Part shown: piece after piece, positions 53,239 through 60,854 of the stretch | Position numbering within the stretch: the first letter of the stretch is position 1 | Layout: each line of letters begins with the position of its first letter | Assembly (NCBI GenBank): GCA_937868205.1 | Contig: CALMMC010000150.1 | Location: forward strand, 1-60,854 | Length of the DNA stretch: 60,854 nucleotides | Reading direction: 5' to 3' | Source: JAAZPG01 sp012797375 | Lineage (GTDB): Bacteria; Acidobacteriota; Aminicenantia; Aminicenantales; UBA4085 | Program-made: the position numbers and the translations under genes | The notes under the pieces: generated by a model | Database searches by the model: none | Told to the model about the DNA's origin: nothing | What the model saw: only the letters and a program-made list of their open reading frames with translations

Positions 53239-54414
53239 GTGAAAAACGAAAAATCCTTTGTCTTCCGGGCCGTCCTTTCGGCCGGCGTTCTTCTTCTCTC
53301 CCTTTCTCTCATGGTTTGCCGCGGACGTCAGGCGCAGACCGGTCCGGCTGTTGCGGGCGGACCGCCGGCCGGACTCGCCGTTTCGGAAATCCCCCAGTTC
53401 GTCTGCGTCTCCACCGACGATAACGGCTTTTCCGGCCTCCCCGGCTCGGGAAGCGACGGCGGCCTGCACTATCTCACTTCGCTCTTCGCCGCGAGGAGGA
53501 ATCCGGCCGGAACCGGAAATCCCGGGAGCTTCGACGGCGTTTCTCCCCACTATACGTTTTTCGTCGTCTCCGGGTACATCGCCTCGGAGGCGGGCGCCCC
53601 TCCCGACACCTTCTATTCCGGGGCCGATCTCCCCGTTTTCGTCAAGAGGGCCTGGCGCGAGGCCGTCGATCAGGGCCACGAAATCGGCATCCACACTCAC
53701 TCGCACCCGCACGGCCGCCCCCTCACCGAAGCCCAATGGGACGAAGAAATGCGGCGGGCGATCGATCTCCTGACCCGCCCGTGGGATCCGGAGGAAAGCC
53801 CCGAATATCCCCGTCCCGGATCGGGGCTCGGGCTTTCCCGCTCGACCCTGGCCGGGTTCCGCTCTCCGTATCTTGAATGGAGCGAGAACGGCCTGGCCGC
53901 GGCCCACAAGGCGGGATTCGCCTATGATTCGAGTCTCGAGGACGGGCCCGCCCTCGGGCCGCATCGGGGCCAATTCGCCTGGCCGTATCTTCTCGACCGG
54001 CATCCGGGATTCTGGGAAATGCCCATCGTCGACTTCGTCGTCCCGCCCGACGAGGCGTGCCCCCGTTACGGCCTTCCGGCCGGGCTTCGGGCGGCCCTGA
54101 AGGAACGTCAATCCTATTTCGACCCGGAGAACGGCGAGATCACCGGGATGGATTGGAATCTCTGGATCGAATTCTCGATGACGCCGAACGAATTTCTGGC
54201 CACCCTGAAGTACTCGCTCGACCTCCGCCTCGCCGGGAGCCGGAGCCCGATGCCGCTCGGTTTGCACAGCGAGCTCTACACGGTGAAAAGCGGCGGCGCG
54301 CCGGAAACGGCCGCGACGATCTTTTCACGCCGGGCCGCGCTCGAGGCGTTCTTGGACTATGTCCTGAGCAAGCCGGAGGCGCGCCTGGTCAGCCACCGGG
54401 AGCTTCTCGACTGA
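53239..54414 (+). CDS. Polysaccharide deacetylase-like secreted protein
   Basis: A 391-residue protein from the GTG at 53239 (GGAGG upstream); upstream in-frame ATGs would bury the signal sequence. The signal ends with SLSLMVC, a possible lipobox. NodB-type motifs: an acidic pair in CVSTDDNGF, the metal histidines in GIHTHSHPHG and RSPYLEWSENG near the middle. The C-terminal half (IVDFVVPP, MPLGLHSELY) completes the (beta/alpha) barrel. It may act on surface or peptidoglycan-like glycans, as such proteins do. The catalytic first motif (TDDN) differs slightly from the common TFDD. Confidence 0.85.
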   Translation: MKNEKSFVFRAVLSAGVLLLSLSLMVCRGRQAQTGPAVAGGPPAGLAVSEIPQFVCVSTDDNGFSGLPGSGSDGGLHYLTSLFAARRNPAGTGNPGSFDGVSPHYTFFVVSGYIASEAGAPPDTFYSGADLPVFVKRAWREAVDQGHEIGIHTHSHPHGRPLTEAQWDEEMRRAIDLLTRPWDPEESPEYPRPGSGLGLSRSTLAGFRSPYLEWSENGLAAAHKAGFAYDSSLEDGPALGPHRGQFAWPYLLDRHPGFWEMPIVDFVVPPDEACPRYGLPAGLRAALKERQSYFDPENGEITGMDWNLWIEFSMTPNEFLATLKYSLDLRLAGSRSPMPLGLHSELYTVKSGGAPETAATIFSRRAALEAFLDYVLSKPEARLVSHRELLD

Positions 54415-54540
54415 ATCCGCCGTCCCGTCCCCCTGCGCTAAGGCGAAAAAAGCCGTAGCCGCCGAAATCCTCGAGGAAAAAATCCGGCGGGTGACGGCTG
54501 AGGACATCGAGGTCGTTTCATACGATCCGCGCCGGCCGGC

Positions 54541-55932
54541 TTACCAGCCCTTGGACGCTCCGCCGCCGCCCGACCGTCCGCCCCCGAAGGAGCTCCGCCC
54601 GGAGGAGCCGAAGGAGCCGCGCCCGGAAGAAAACGACCGTCCGGGCGGCGGCGGGGGAAGGCGGGGCGTGGAGCGTTCCGTGACCTTGCGGTAATCGCAG
54701 TTCGGGTTCCGGCAATCCGCCTCGATCTTCACTTTTCCTCCGGCCGCACGTGTCGCGGCGACGAGCGTCGTCGTGGCCGTGACCAGCGTCCGCCGCCCGC
54801 AGCGGGGACAGGCGGCCGCCTTGCCGAGCGTCATGGCGAAGCTTTCCGAAGTTCCGCATGAGCCGCACTGCCAGACCTCGTAATCCATCCCTCCGGCTTT
54901 TTCCTCGGCCGCCTCCTCCGCCGAGAGGAAGGCGTCATCGGCCTGTTCGTCGAGAAGATCCATCGGCCGCCCGCACTTGGAGCACGGTTCCCGGTGGCCG
55001 GCGATTTTCCGGCGGAGGCCCTGGAGCGCCCGGCCTTGGATGAACGAGCCGACCGCCGGAGCGAGGCCGAACGCCGCCAGGTAGGGGAGGAAGGACTTGT
55101 TCACGACGGCCAGGACGAGGCCGGCGGCGGCGCTCCCCGTCCAGGCCAGGGCGGAGACGTTGTCCGCCCCGCGGGCGGCCTTCATCTTGGCCGCTTTCCC
55201 CCGTTTAGCGGCGACCCGGCGGGCGACGCGGACGCCGCCCAGGATCATGAACAACAGGACGGCGGCCGCTCCGATCAGGGCGGAGGGAAGAGGATCCGGC
55301 TTGACCTTTTTTCCCGCCGGGGACGGCGCCCGGATGTCCGCGGCCGCCGGCTGGGGCGGGGGGGGCTGGGCCGGCCAAGCGGCCGGATCCTCAAGCCCCA
55401 GAGTCGCCCCGGCCGCGGCGGCGGCCGTTTCGACCGTTTTCCGGACGGCCGCGTACAGACCGCGGCCGTATCGGCCTTCCCGGAAAAACGGGAGGGCTTG
55501 TTCCTCGAGAATCCGGCCGGCCAAGCTGTCGGGGACCGCCTCCTCAAGGCCGTAGCCGACCTCCAGCCGGACTTTTCGGTCGTTCCGCGAAAAAAGAAGA
55601 AGGAGGCCGTTTTCCTTTCCGGCCTCGCCGATTCCGAATCTCTGGAACAACCGGGCGGCGAAATCCTCCACGGACAGGCCTCCGAGATCGTCGACGGTGA
55701 TGACGGCGCATTCCGCCCCGGTCTTCGCCTTGAGCGCCTCACAGGCGGAGTGGATCAAGGCGGCGTATTCCGGGCCGAGGACTCCGGCGTTGTCTCCGAC
55801 CCATTGATGGGCCGCGGCCAGGGGATTCGGCACCTTGTCGACATCGATCGCCGCGGGAGCCGGCTGGAGGAGAAGGACGAGGCCGAGCCCGGCGGCGGCG
55901 AAAATCCGAAGTCCGGCGGAGATTCGTTTCAT
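54541..55932 (-). CDS. TPM-domain protein with zinc ribbons and Gly/Ser tail
   Basis: A 463-residue protein with a signal peptide (about 1-28), a TPM domain (about 40-180: VGDNAGVLGPEYAALIHSACEALKAKTGAECAVITV...GLLLLFSRNDRKVRLEVGYGLEE), one or two membrane helices (about 219-300), and then a cytoplasm-side or periplasmic region with four CxxC-type pairs (CSKC, CGSC, CPRC, CRNPNC) that form two zinc ribbons. It ends in a Gly/Ser-rich tail with SGGGGASKGW, a hallmark of YgcG-type TPM proteins. YgcG-like proteins are linked to envelope and photosystem-type assembly in other organisms; function here is unknown. Confidence 0.88.
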   Translation of the reverse strand: MKRISAGLRIFAAAGLGLVLLLQPAPAAIDVDKVPNPLAAAHQWVGDNAGVLGPEYAALIHSACEALKAKTGAECAVITVDDLGGLSVEDFAARLFQRFGIGEAGKENGLLLLFSRNDRKVRLEVGYGLEEAVPDSLAGRILEEQALPFFREGRYGRGLYAAVRKTVETAAAAAGATLGLEDPAAWPAQPPPPQPAAADIRAPSPAGKKVKPDPLPSALIGAAAVLLFMILGGVRVARRVAAKRGKAAKMKAARGADNVSALAWTGSAAAGLVLAVVNKSFLPYLAAFGLAPAVGSFIQGRALQGLRRKIAGHREPCSKCGRPMDLLDEQADDAFLSAEEAAEEKAGGMDYEVWQCGSCGTSESFAMTLGKAAACPRCGRRTLVTATTTLVAATRAAGGKVKIEADCRNPNCDYRKVTERSTPRLPPPPPGRSFSSGRGSFGSSGRSSFGGGRSGGGGASKGW

Positions 55933-55952
55933 GTTCGTTCCCTCACGGCTTC

Positions 55953-55981
55953 ATTTTATTCATCGGGCCGGGGGGAAGCAA
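55953..55981 (-). promoter_or_regulatory. Promoter of the TPM-domain gene
   Basis: On the minus strand, TTGCTT (55981-55976), 17 bp, TAAAAT (55958-55953); a short leader with GAGGG follows. Confidence 0.6.
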
Positions 55982-56018
55982 AGCCGGGCTGGCTCGTCGC
56001 CGGGCCCGGCCTCCCCGA

Positions 56019-57230
56019 TCAGGCGCCGCCGTTGACGCCCGGGGAGGCCGCGCGTTCGCTCCGGCCGCCGAAAAATTCCGGGCCGCGGGGCAGGTAGAAG
56101 AGAAAAACGCCGAGCGTCAGGACGGCCGCGAGCAGCAAGGGGAGATGGAGGGCGACGGCGTCGGAGAGGAAGCCCGAGACCAGGGCGACGAGCGCGCCGG
56201 AAATCATCTGGATGTTGGAAACCCAGCTGAAGGCCCGGGTTTGCTCCTCCGGCCGGACGGTCGAGCCGACGAATGTGTGGAGCGAGGGGTAGGTCATAAG
56301 CAGGAGAACGCCGAAGACGAGGAGGGCGGCCACGGCCAATCCTCGAATCGGCGACCAGCCGATGACGACGAGGCAGGCCGCCGATCCGGCCAAAGTGGTC
56401 AAAAACAGCTTTTTCCGCCCGAACCGCCGGCTGAGCGGACCGTAGGAGTAGCCGGTGATCGTTCCGATCCCCATCCACAAGGCCAGAAAGAGCCCGGTCT
56501 GTCCCATCGGGACGCCGAAGCGGTGGTTGAGAAGCGAGGGGGCGAAAAAGACGGTCACGTTCCAGCCCATGCCTCCGAAGAAAAAGCCCGGGACGAAGCG
56601 CTTGACGGCGGCCAGGGAGCGGACCCAGGACTGCGCCTCCCGGAGAGGCCGGATTTCCTCGTTTCGCGAAGGAACGCCGCGGAGCGTCAGCAGGACGGCG
56701 ATGAGGAGAAGCAGGCCGAGCCCGGCCCAGGCGAAGAGGGGAGTTTTCCATGTCCAGCGCTGGGCCAGGAATCCGACCGTCAAGTAAGCCAGCATGACCC
56801 CGACGTTGCCCGAGCCGCTCTGGATGCCCATGGCCCGGTCCAGCTCCTTGTCCGAATCCACGGCCGATTTTGAGATCCAGGCGATGATCAGCGGGTGATA
56901 GACGCTCGCGGCCAAGCGGAGCAAAAGGAAAAAAAGGAGAAGGACGAAAAACGAGCCGGCCAGGGGCGTCAGGGCCAAGCAGGCGCAGATGCCTAAGCCG
57001 CTGGCCAGAAGGAAGATTCGGTAGTCCCGGCGGTAGGAGAGCCGGACCACGACGAATTGAAAAAGCACGGTGGCGATCAGGCCGAGATTGGAGAGGAGCC
57101 CGATCTGGGAATACCGGGTGATCAGAAAACCGCGGTTGTAGAGGATGGGAAAAATCGTCGGGATGACGACGGTGGACGCGTCGGTCAGGGCATGGAAGAC
57201 CGAGGCCGAGAACAGGATCTTTTTTCTCAT
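56019..57230 (-). CDS. Major facilitator superfamily transporter
   Basis: A 403-residue membrane protein with 12 helices. The N-terminus VFHALTDASTVVIPTIFPILYN and the mid-chain FGGMGWNVTVFFAPSLL resemble fosmidomycin-resistance-type (Fsr) carriers, though this is a weak match. A second-half loop GPLSRRFGRKKLF supplies the MFS signature. The ATG at 57230 has no ribosome site; it lies 11 nt after a -10-like TACATT. A frame open far upstream (to 58934) runs antisense to glpA and is not real. Substrate unknown. Confidence 0.88.
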   Translation of the reverse strand: MRKKILFSASVFHALTDASTVVIPTIFPILYNRGFLITRYSQIGLLSNLGLIATVLFQFVVVRLSYRRDYRIFLLASGLGICACLALTPLAGSFFVLLLFFLLLRLAASVYHPLIIAWISKSAVDSDKELDRAMGIQSGSGNVGVMLAYLTVGFLAQRWTWKTPLFAWAGLGLLLLIAVLLTLRGVPSRNEEIRPLREAQSWVRSLAAVKRFVPGFFFGGMGWNVTVFFAPSLLNHRFGVPMGQTGLFLALWMGIGTITGYSYGPLSRRFGRKKLFLTTLAGSAACLVVIGWSPIRGLAVAALLVFGVLLLMTYPSLHTFVGSTVRPEEQTRAFSWVSNIQMISGALVALVSGFLSDAVALHLPLLLAAVLTLGVFLFYLPRGPEFFGGRSERAASPGVNGGA

Positions 57231-57241
57231 CGAAGGGAGGC

Positions 57242-57271
57242 AATGTACCAAAAACGGCCGGGGCGATGCAA
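57242..57271 (-). promoter_or_regulatory. Weak promoter of the MFS gene, near-leaderless
   Basis: On the minus strand, TTGCAT (57271-57266), 18 bp, TACATT (57247-57242), 11 nt before the ATG at 57230. Confidence 0.4.
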
Positions 57272-57498
57272 CGCGGCGCTTGTCTTCCATTCCTTGCGTT
57301 TCCGGCGGGATTCGGATTCGCCGCCTGTTTCGGACGGGATGCGTTCGGAACATCCGCCTTCCCGGGGCGGCGGCCGCGGATCCGCGATCCCGCCGCGGTA
57401 GAGGGGCGATCTTTCTCATCTCGTTCCTCGGGAGATTCCGTTCTTTCGCCGGGGGGATCAGCCGGGGCGTGATTTCTTTTCCGGGCCGCTTTCCCCCG

Positions 57499-57528
57499 TG
57501 GACGGCCGGCAAGCCGTTTTGATATGAT
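57499..57528 (+). promoter_or_regulatory. Promoter of the GlpA-like operon, near-leaderless
   Basis: TGGACG at 57499-57504, 18 bp, TATGAT at 57523-57528; the ATG at 57540 lies 11 nt downstream. Confidence 0.45.
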
Positions 57529-57539
57529 CGTTCCTCCCC

Positions 57540-58895
57540 ATGGGTGCCCCAATGTCCGCCGGACTGTTCGACGTCGCCGTCATCGGCGGCGGAGTCGTCG
57601 GCTGCGCCGTTCTCCGGGAGCTGTCCCGCTACCGGCTGCGCCTCGTCCTCCTGGAACGGCGGAGCGACCTGGCCGAGGGCGTGAGCAAGGGCAACAGCGG
57701 CGTCATCCACGCCGGCTTCAACGTCCGTCCGGGAAGTCTCAAGGCCCGGACGAACGCCGCGGGGCTGCGGGCGATCTACGGCCTCGCCTCCGCCCTCGGC
57801 GTTCCCCACAAGAAAACCGGAAAGCTCGTCGTCGCCTTCGATGAGGACGGACGCCGCCATCTCGAGGCCCTCCGGTCCCAGGGGGAGCGGAACGGAACGC
57901 CCGGCCTGGACATCGTCGATGCGGCCGCGATCCGGAATCTCGAGCCGGAGGTCCGGGGCGCCTGGGCCCTCTTTTCGTCTTGGACCGGCGTCATTTCCCC
58001 CTATGAATTCACCATCGCCCTGGCCGAAAACGCCTGGAGGAACGGGGCCGAGATCCGGCTTGAAAGCGGTGTCACGGCGGCCGATTGCCGGCCGGATCGG
58101 TTTATCCTCGAGACGCCGGCCGGTCCCGTTTCCGCCCGCTGGGTGGTCAACTGCGCCGGCCTTCAAGCCGATGAAGTCGCCGGCCTGGCCGGGCCGGCGG
58201 ATTTCCGCATCCGACCCTTCAAGGGCGAATACCTCGTTTTGGACAGGGCCGCCGGCGATCTTCTCCGGATGCCCGTCTATCCCGTGCCTCCCCGGGACGA
58301 ATCCTCGCTCGGCATCCACCTGACCCCCACGACCGAGGGGCCCGTCCTCCTGGGTCCGAGCGGCGAAACCGCCGAGGACAAGGACGACGCGCGCTCGACC
58401 CGCGGGATCATGGACCGCCTCAAGGCCGAGGCTTTCCGGCTGGTTCCGGCCCTCGGCCGGATCCCGGTCATCCACGCGTACGCCGGCTCGCGGCCGAAGC
58501 TCGACGGCTTGGCGGCGGCGGACGGACCGGCCGATTTCCTGGTCGCCGAAAGCCGCCGGCATCCCCGCTGGATCAACCTCGGCGGCATCGAGTCGCCCGG
58601 CCTGACGGCCGCCCCCGCCCTGGCCGAACACGTCGCCGGCCTGATCGGGGCGAGGGAGGATCTGCGCCCAAGAGAAGGATTCGAGCCGGGCTTGCCCGGC
58701 CGTCCGCGCTTCGCCCGGCTGGACGACGCGGACCGGGCCGCCCGGGCCGCGGCGGATCCCGACTGGGGCGAAATGGTCTGCCGCTGTGAACACGTCAGCC
58801 GGGCGGAGGTGCGGGAGGCCGTCCGGAATCCCTTCGGAGCGCGTTCGATGGACGCGATCAAAAGACGGACGCGGTGCGGCATGGGCCGCTGCTAG
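57540..58895 (+). CDS. GlpA-like FAD-dependent glycerol-3-phosphate dehydrogenase, interrupted by an in-frame amber codon
   Basis: The readable product is 451 residues. The N-terminal FAD fold is clear (DVAVIGGGVVGCAV), followed by GNSGVIHAGF, the substrate-side helices and INLGGIESPGLT. Near the end MVCRCEHVSRAEV opens a BFD-like [2Fe-2S] domain. The frame stops at TAG (58893-58895) after RCGMGRC, exactly where relatives have Gln-Gly-Gly-Phe-Cys. If TAG is passed, the same frame continues for 38 codons to 59012 with the expected C-terminal sequence. So this is either a nonsense mutation, a sequencing/assembly error, or readthrough. The next gene overlaps the far stop, which shows the original frame ended there. 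An ATG 4 codons downstream (57552) is an alternative start. Confidence 0.8.
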   Translation: MGAPMSAGLFDVAVIGGGVVGCAVLRELSRYRLRLVLLERRSDLAEGVSKGNSGVIHAGFNVRPGSLKARTNAAGLRAIYGLASALGVPHKKTGKLVVAFDEDGRRHLEALRSQGERNGTPGLDIVDAAAIRNLEPEVRGAWALFSSWTGVISPYEFTIALAENAWRNGAEIRLESGVTAADCRPDRFILETPAGPVSARWVVNCAGLQADEVAGLAGPADFRIRPFKGEYLVLDRAAGDLLRMPVYPVPPRDESSLGIHLTPTTEGPVLLGPSGETAEDKDDARSTRGIMDRLKAEAFRLVPALGRIPVIHAYAGSRPKLDGLAAADGPADFLVAESRRHPRWINLGGIESPGLTAAPALAEHVAGLIGAREDLRPREGFEPGLPGRPRFARLDDADRAARAAADPDWGEMVCRCEHVSRAEVREAVRNPFGARSMDAIKRRTRCGMGRC

Positions 58896-59012
58896 GGCGG
58901 GTTCTGCACTCCCCGGATCATCGGAATTCTCCAAGCCGAAGGGTTGAAACCGGAGGACATCACCAAGAAAGGCGGCTCGTCCCGCCTTGTCTTCGGGAGG
59001 ATCAAGCCGTGA
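58896..59012 (+). pseudogene. C-terminal segment of the GlpA-like gene beyond the amber codon
   Basis: In the same frame after TAG, these 38 codons encode GGFCTPRIIGILQAEGLKPE and continue to KKGGSSRL...IKP before TGA. They hold the last Cys of the BFD-type iron-sulfur site. It has no start of its own and the stop overlaps the next gene's GTG (GTGA at 59009-59012). Confidence 0.75.
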
Positions 59013-60247
59013 TCCGGGACGTCGACGTCGCGGTCATCGGAGGAGGGCCGGCCGGGCTGGCCGCCGCTCTCGGAGCCCGGAGGGCCGGGGCCCGGGTCCT
59101 CCTTCTCGAGCGGGACGATCGTCTCGGAGGAATCCTCAACCAGTGCATCCACGACGGATTCGGACTGGTCTTGTACAACGAATCGATCTCCGGTCCGGAG
59201 TACGCCGAGCGCCTGGCCGAGGACGCGGTCCGGGAGGGAATCGTGGTCGAAACGGGGGCGATGGTCCTCGACCTGGCGGCCGGCCGGACGATGCGGGTGA
59301 ATTCCCGCGGCGGGTACGGCCTCGTCCGGGCGAAGGCCGTCGTCCTGGCCATGGGCTGCCGCGAACGGACCCGGGACATGATCGAGATTCCCGGCGACCG
59401 GCCGGCCGGCGTTTGGACGGCCGGAACGGCCCAGAACCTCGTCAACCTCCGAAACCTCCGGATCGGAAACGAGATCGTGATCCTCGGCTCGGGCGACATC
59501 GGCCTTATCATGGCCCGCCGCCTGACCTTCGAGGGCCTGCGGGTCAAGGGCGTTTTTGAAATCCTGCCGTGGGCCGGCGGACTCGAGCGCAACATCCGCC
59601 AATGTTTGTTCGATTTTTCGATCCCCCTCGAGCTTTCGACGACGGTCATCGACATCCGCGGGCGGGAGCGCGTCTCGTCCGTGGTCGTCGCCCGGGTCGA
59701 TGACCGCCTCAAGCCCTTGGCCGGGACGGAGCGGGAGATCGCCTGCGACACGCTTCTTCTTTCGGTCGGGCTCATTCCCGAAAACGAGCTGTCCCGGCGG
59801 GCCGGCGTCGTCCTCAGCCCGGCGACGGGAGGCGCGGTCGTCGATGAGACGTTCATGACCACGGTTCCCGGGATTTTTTCCTGCGGCAACGTCCTCCAGA
59901 TCCACGACGTGGCCGACGGGGCTTCCCTCGAGGGGTTCGAAGCGGGGAAGAATGCCGCCCGGTTCGCCCGGGGGGCCGTCGCGGCCCGGGAGGCTCCGGC
60001 CGGGATCGCGGCCGGAGCGGGGATCAAGTATGTCCTGCCGCAGATCGTCCGGCGCGGAACGGCCGGAGCCGGCCTTCATTTCCGGGTCGCGGAGCCGCGC
60101 CGGAACGTTTGGATCGAGGTCTGCGGCCGGTCGAGCGGAACGACGCTGTTCCGGAGAAAATATCCCCGCCTCCTTCCCTCGGAGCTTCAGCGGATCATGG
60201 TGAAAACGGCGATCGAGGAGGACCTTGAGGTTTCGGCCCATGATTGA
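59009..60247 (+). CDS. FAD/NAD-dependent oxidoreductase, GlpA partner
   Basis: A 412-residue protein from GTG at 59009 (GGGAGG upstream), overlapping the end of the GlpA-like frame. Two Rossmann folds are visible: FAD site DVAVIGGGPAGLAAA at the N-terminus and NAD-type site IVILGSGDIGLIMA mid-protein, with a redox-type CIHDGFG region and TVPGIFSCGNVLQIHDV near the end as in thioredoxin-reductase-like enzymes. In Thermotogales and clostridia, a GlpA-like protein, such an oxidoreductase and a DUF1667 protein form a three-gene unit thought to pass electrons from glycerol-3-phosphate to a cytoplasmic acceptor. The same order occurs here. Confidence 0.88.
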   Translation: MIRDVDVAVIGGGPAGLAAALGARRAGARVLLLERDDRLGGILNQCIHDGFGLVLYNESISGPEYAERLAEDAVREGIVVETGAMVLDLAAGRTMRVNSRGGYGLVRAKAVVLAMGCRERTRDMIEIPGDRPAGVWTAGTAQNLVNLRNLRIGNEIVILGSGDIGLIMARRLTFEGLRVKGVFEILPWAGGLERNIRQCLFDFSIPLELSTTVIDIRGRERVSSVVVARVDDRLKPLAGTEREIACDTLLLSVGLIPENELSRRAGVVLSPATGGAVVDETFMTTVPGIFSCGNVLQIHDVADGASLEGFEAGKNAARFARGAVAAREAPAGIAAGAGIKYVLPQIVRRGTAGAGLHFRVAEPRRNVWIEVCGRSSGTTLFRRKYPRLLPSELQRIMVKTAIEEDLEVSAHD

Positions 60248-60593
60248 CCGGCTGACGTGCCTCCTCTGCCCGCTCGGCTGCGAGCTTGAAGTCGAGACCG
60301 CCGGCGGCCGTCTTGAAGTCCGCGGCCACCAGTGCGACAAAGGACTCGATTTCGCCTCGGAGGAAGTCCTTCGGCCGAAGCGGAACTTGGCCGCCTCCAT
60401 CCCCGTGGCCGGAACGGACGGCCGGACGACCGCCGTCCGTTTGAGCGGCCGCGTCCCCCGGGAGATGATCTTCCCCGTCCTGGCTGAAATCGCGAAACTG
60501 CGTCCCGCCATCCCGGTCCGCCGGGGAGACGTCCTGATCCGCGACGTTCTCGGAACGGGCGTCGACGTCATCGCCACCCGGACCGTTGTTTGA
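60240..60593 (+). CDS. DUF1667 cysteine-rich protein
   Basis: A 117-residue protein starting at 60240 and overlapping the oxidoreductase by 8 nt. CLLCPLGC (CxxCPxGC) and the following GHQCDKG give the four-cysteine pattern of DUF1667, which probably binds an iron-sulfur cluster and accompanies GlpA-like dehydrogenases. An upstream in-frame start (60225) is possible. It ends the three-gene unit. Confidence 0.9.
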   Translation: MIDRLTCLLCPLGCELEVETAGGRLEVRGHQCDKGLDFASEEVLRPKRNLAASIPVAGTDGRTTAVRLSGRVPREMIFPVLAEIAKLRPAIPVRRGDVLIRDVLGTGVDVIATRTVV

Positions 60594-60804
60594 GCCGGCG
60601 CCTTTGGTTTGCAGACGCGTCTCCTTTTTAAACAGTCGAATTGATCTCCATCCTCGCAAAATTAATCATGAGTTCTTATCTTCTGGCGGGTCGATGGAAC
60701 CGCATCTGCTTGGTTGCGCGGGGCTCGCGATCTGATCAGGACGGCTTCGTCCGCCCCCCGCACCCGTTTTCCTCTCGACTCGCGAGGCCGGCGGGCCGGT
60801 TCAA
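60594..60804. other. Intergenic region at the window end
   Basis: No gene, terminator or clear promoter that I can support in 211 nt. Confidence 0.5.
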
Positions 60805-60854
60805 TCAATCGAAATATCCGGTCAAGTCGTCGCGGTTCAAGCCCTTTTCCAGGG
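60805..60854 (-). CDS. Possible C-terminus of a gene entering from beyond the window
   Basis: Read on the minus strand from the window edge, 15 sense codons (LEKGLNRDDLTGYFD) precede a TGA at 60807-60805. The acidic/aromatic end looks protein-like, but such a short segment is weak evidence. Confidence 0.3.
   Translation of the reverse strand, partial: LEKGLNRDDLTGYFD

Larger units (their letters stand above)
57231..57539. other. Divergent intergenic region between the MFS and GlpA-like genes
   Basis: 309 nt without a gene that I can support. It carries the two outward promoters at its ends (57242-57271 minus and 57499-57528 plus). The interior is GC-rich with short palindromic GCGG/CCGC runs and no clear operator. 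Confidence 0.6.

Noticed and set aside
58860..58900. A frameshift rather than a stop codon in the GlpA-like gene
   Set aside because: The frame before and after TAG is the same, and both sides match the family, so a single substitution explains it.
56019..58934. 971-codon minus-strand frame covering the MFS gene and running antisense to glpA
   Set aside because: Only the part from 57230 downwards reads as a membrane protein; the rest is antisense to a well-supported FAD enzyme and past the divergent promoter pair.
58874..59008. An upstream ATG for the second FAD oxidoreductase at 58874
   Set aside because: The extra 45 residues have no family counterpart and lie in another frame across the GlpA C-terminus; the GTG at 59009 with GGGAGG fits the family start.

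Overview
The window is a GC-rich (roughly 63-65%), densely coded bacterial chromosome segment with no phage, insertion sequence, CRISPR array or rRNA that I can see. The gene set suggests an anaerobe: class III (glycyl-radical) ribonucleotide reductase, a tungsten/molybdenum-type aldehyde:ferredoxin oxidoreductase with its own MoaD-like partner, an anaerobic GlpA / FAD-oxidoreductase / DUF1667 triad, and many secreted or lipoprotein peptidases. From memory of such gene sets I would place it near Aminicenantia/Acidobacteriota, probably from a metagenome-derived genome. This placement is inference and was not tested by alignment.

Layout. 1-2507 (minus): a membrane GAF/PAS sensor protein, cut by the window edge, with a small secreted protein upstream. 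2640-6742 (plus): an amino-acid-type ABC importer made of one large binding-domain/permease fusion and an ATPase with an extra C-terminal domain. 6746-7798 (minus): a membrane-anchored SGNH-like protein. 7851-15376: a promoter followed by a type IV pilus / type II secretion operon (pilC-B-M-N-O-P-Q-like) whose secretin carries a cohesin-like tail. 15414-19455: NTPase, MoaD-like protein, aldehyde ferredoxin oxidoreductase and a double class II aldolase, nearly all overlapping. 19488-21611: secreted prolyl oligopeptidase with a strong terminator. 21911-25625: lipoprotein with a cupin-like region, sodium:solute symporter and NIF3-like protein. 25839-28466 (minus): large M14 metallopeptidase. 28837-28910: a tRNA with anticodon CAT, then tilS. 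30596-37688 (minus): asparagine synthetase, a multi-spanning membrane protein, prepilin peptidase, TPR protein, ABC-2 permease and ATPase. 37808-45073: envelope and small conserved proteins, including a FecR/DUF6600 protein with a Ser/Arg-rich tail behind a sigma-54-like promoter, an outer-membrane-type protein and a short asparaginase. 45281-49446: phosphoglucose isomerase, a secreted protein, an MFS transporter and a HAD phosphatase. 49460-53119: tandem NrdR-like boxes, then nrdD, redoxin, nrdG and dut. 53239-57230: polysaccharide deacetylase-like lipoprotein, TPM/zinc-ribbon protein and an MFS transporter. 57540-60593: the GlpA-like triad, with an in-frame amber codon in the first gene.

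How the genes fit together. The pilus operon and the distant prepilin peptidase supply a secretion/pilus machine, but no pilin gene lies in the window. The nrd/dut cluster covers anaerobic dNTP supply and dUTP removal under probable NrdR control. Secreted peptidases, the amino-acid importer and symporters fit a peptide- and amino-acid-using heterotroph. Promoters are readable: many genes have TTGACN-16/18-TANNNT, and at least six genes appear to start within about 6-11 nt of their -10 box with no Shine-Dalgarno, which suggests leaderless mRNAs.
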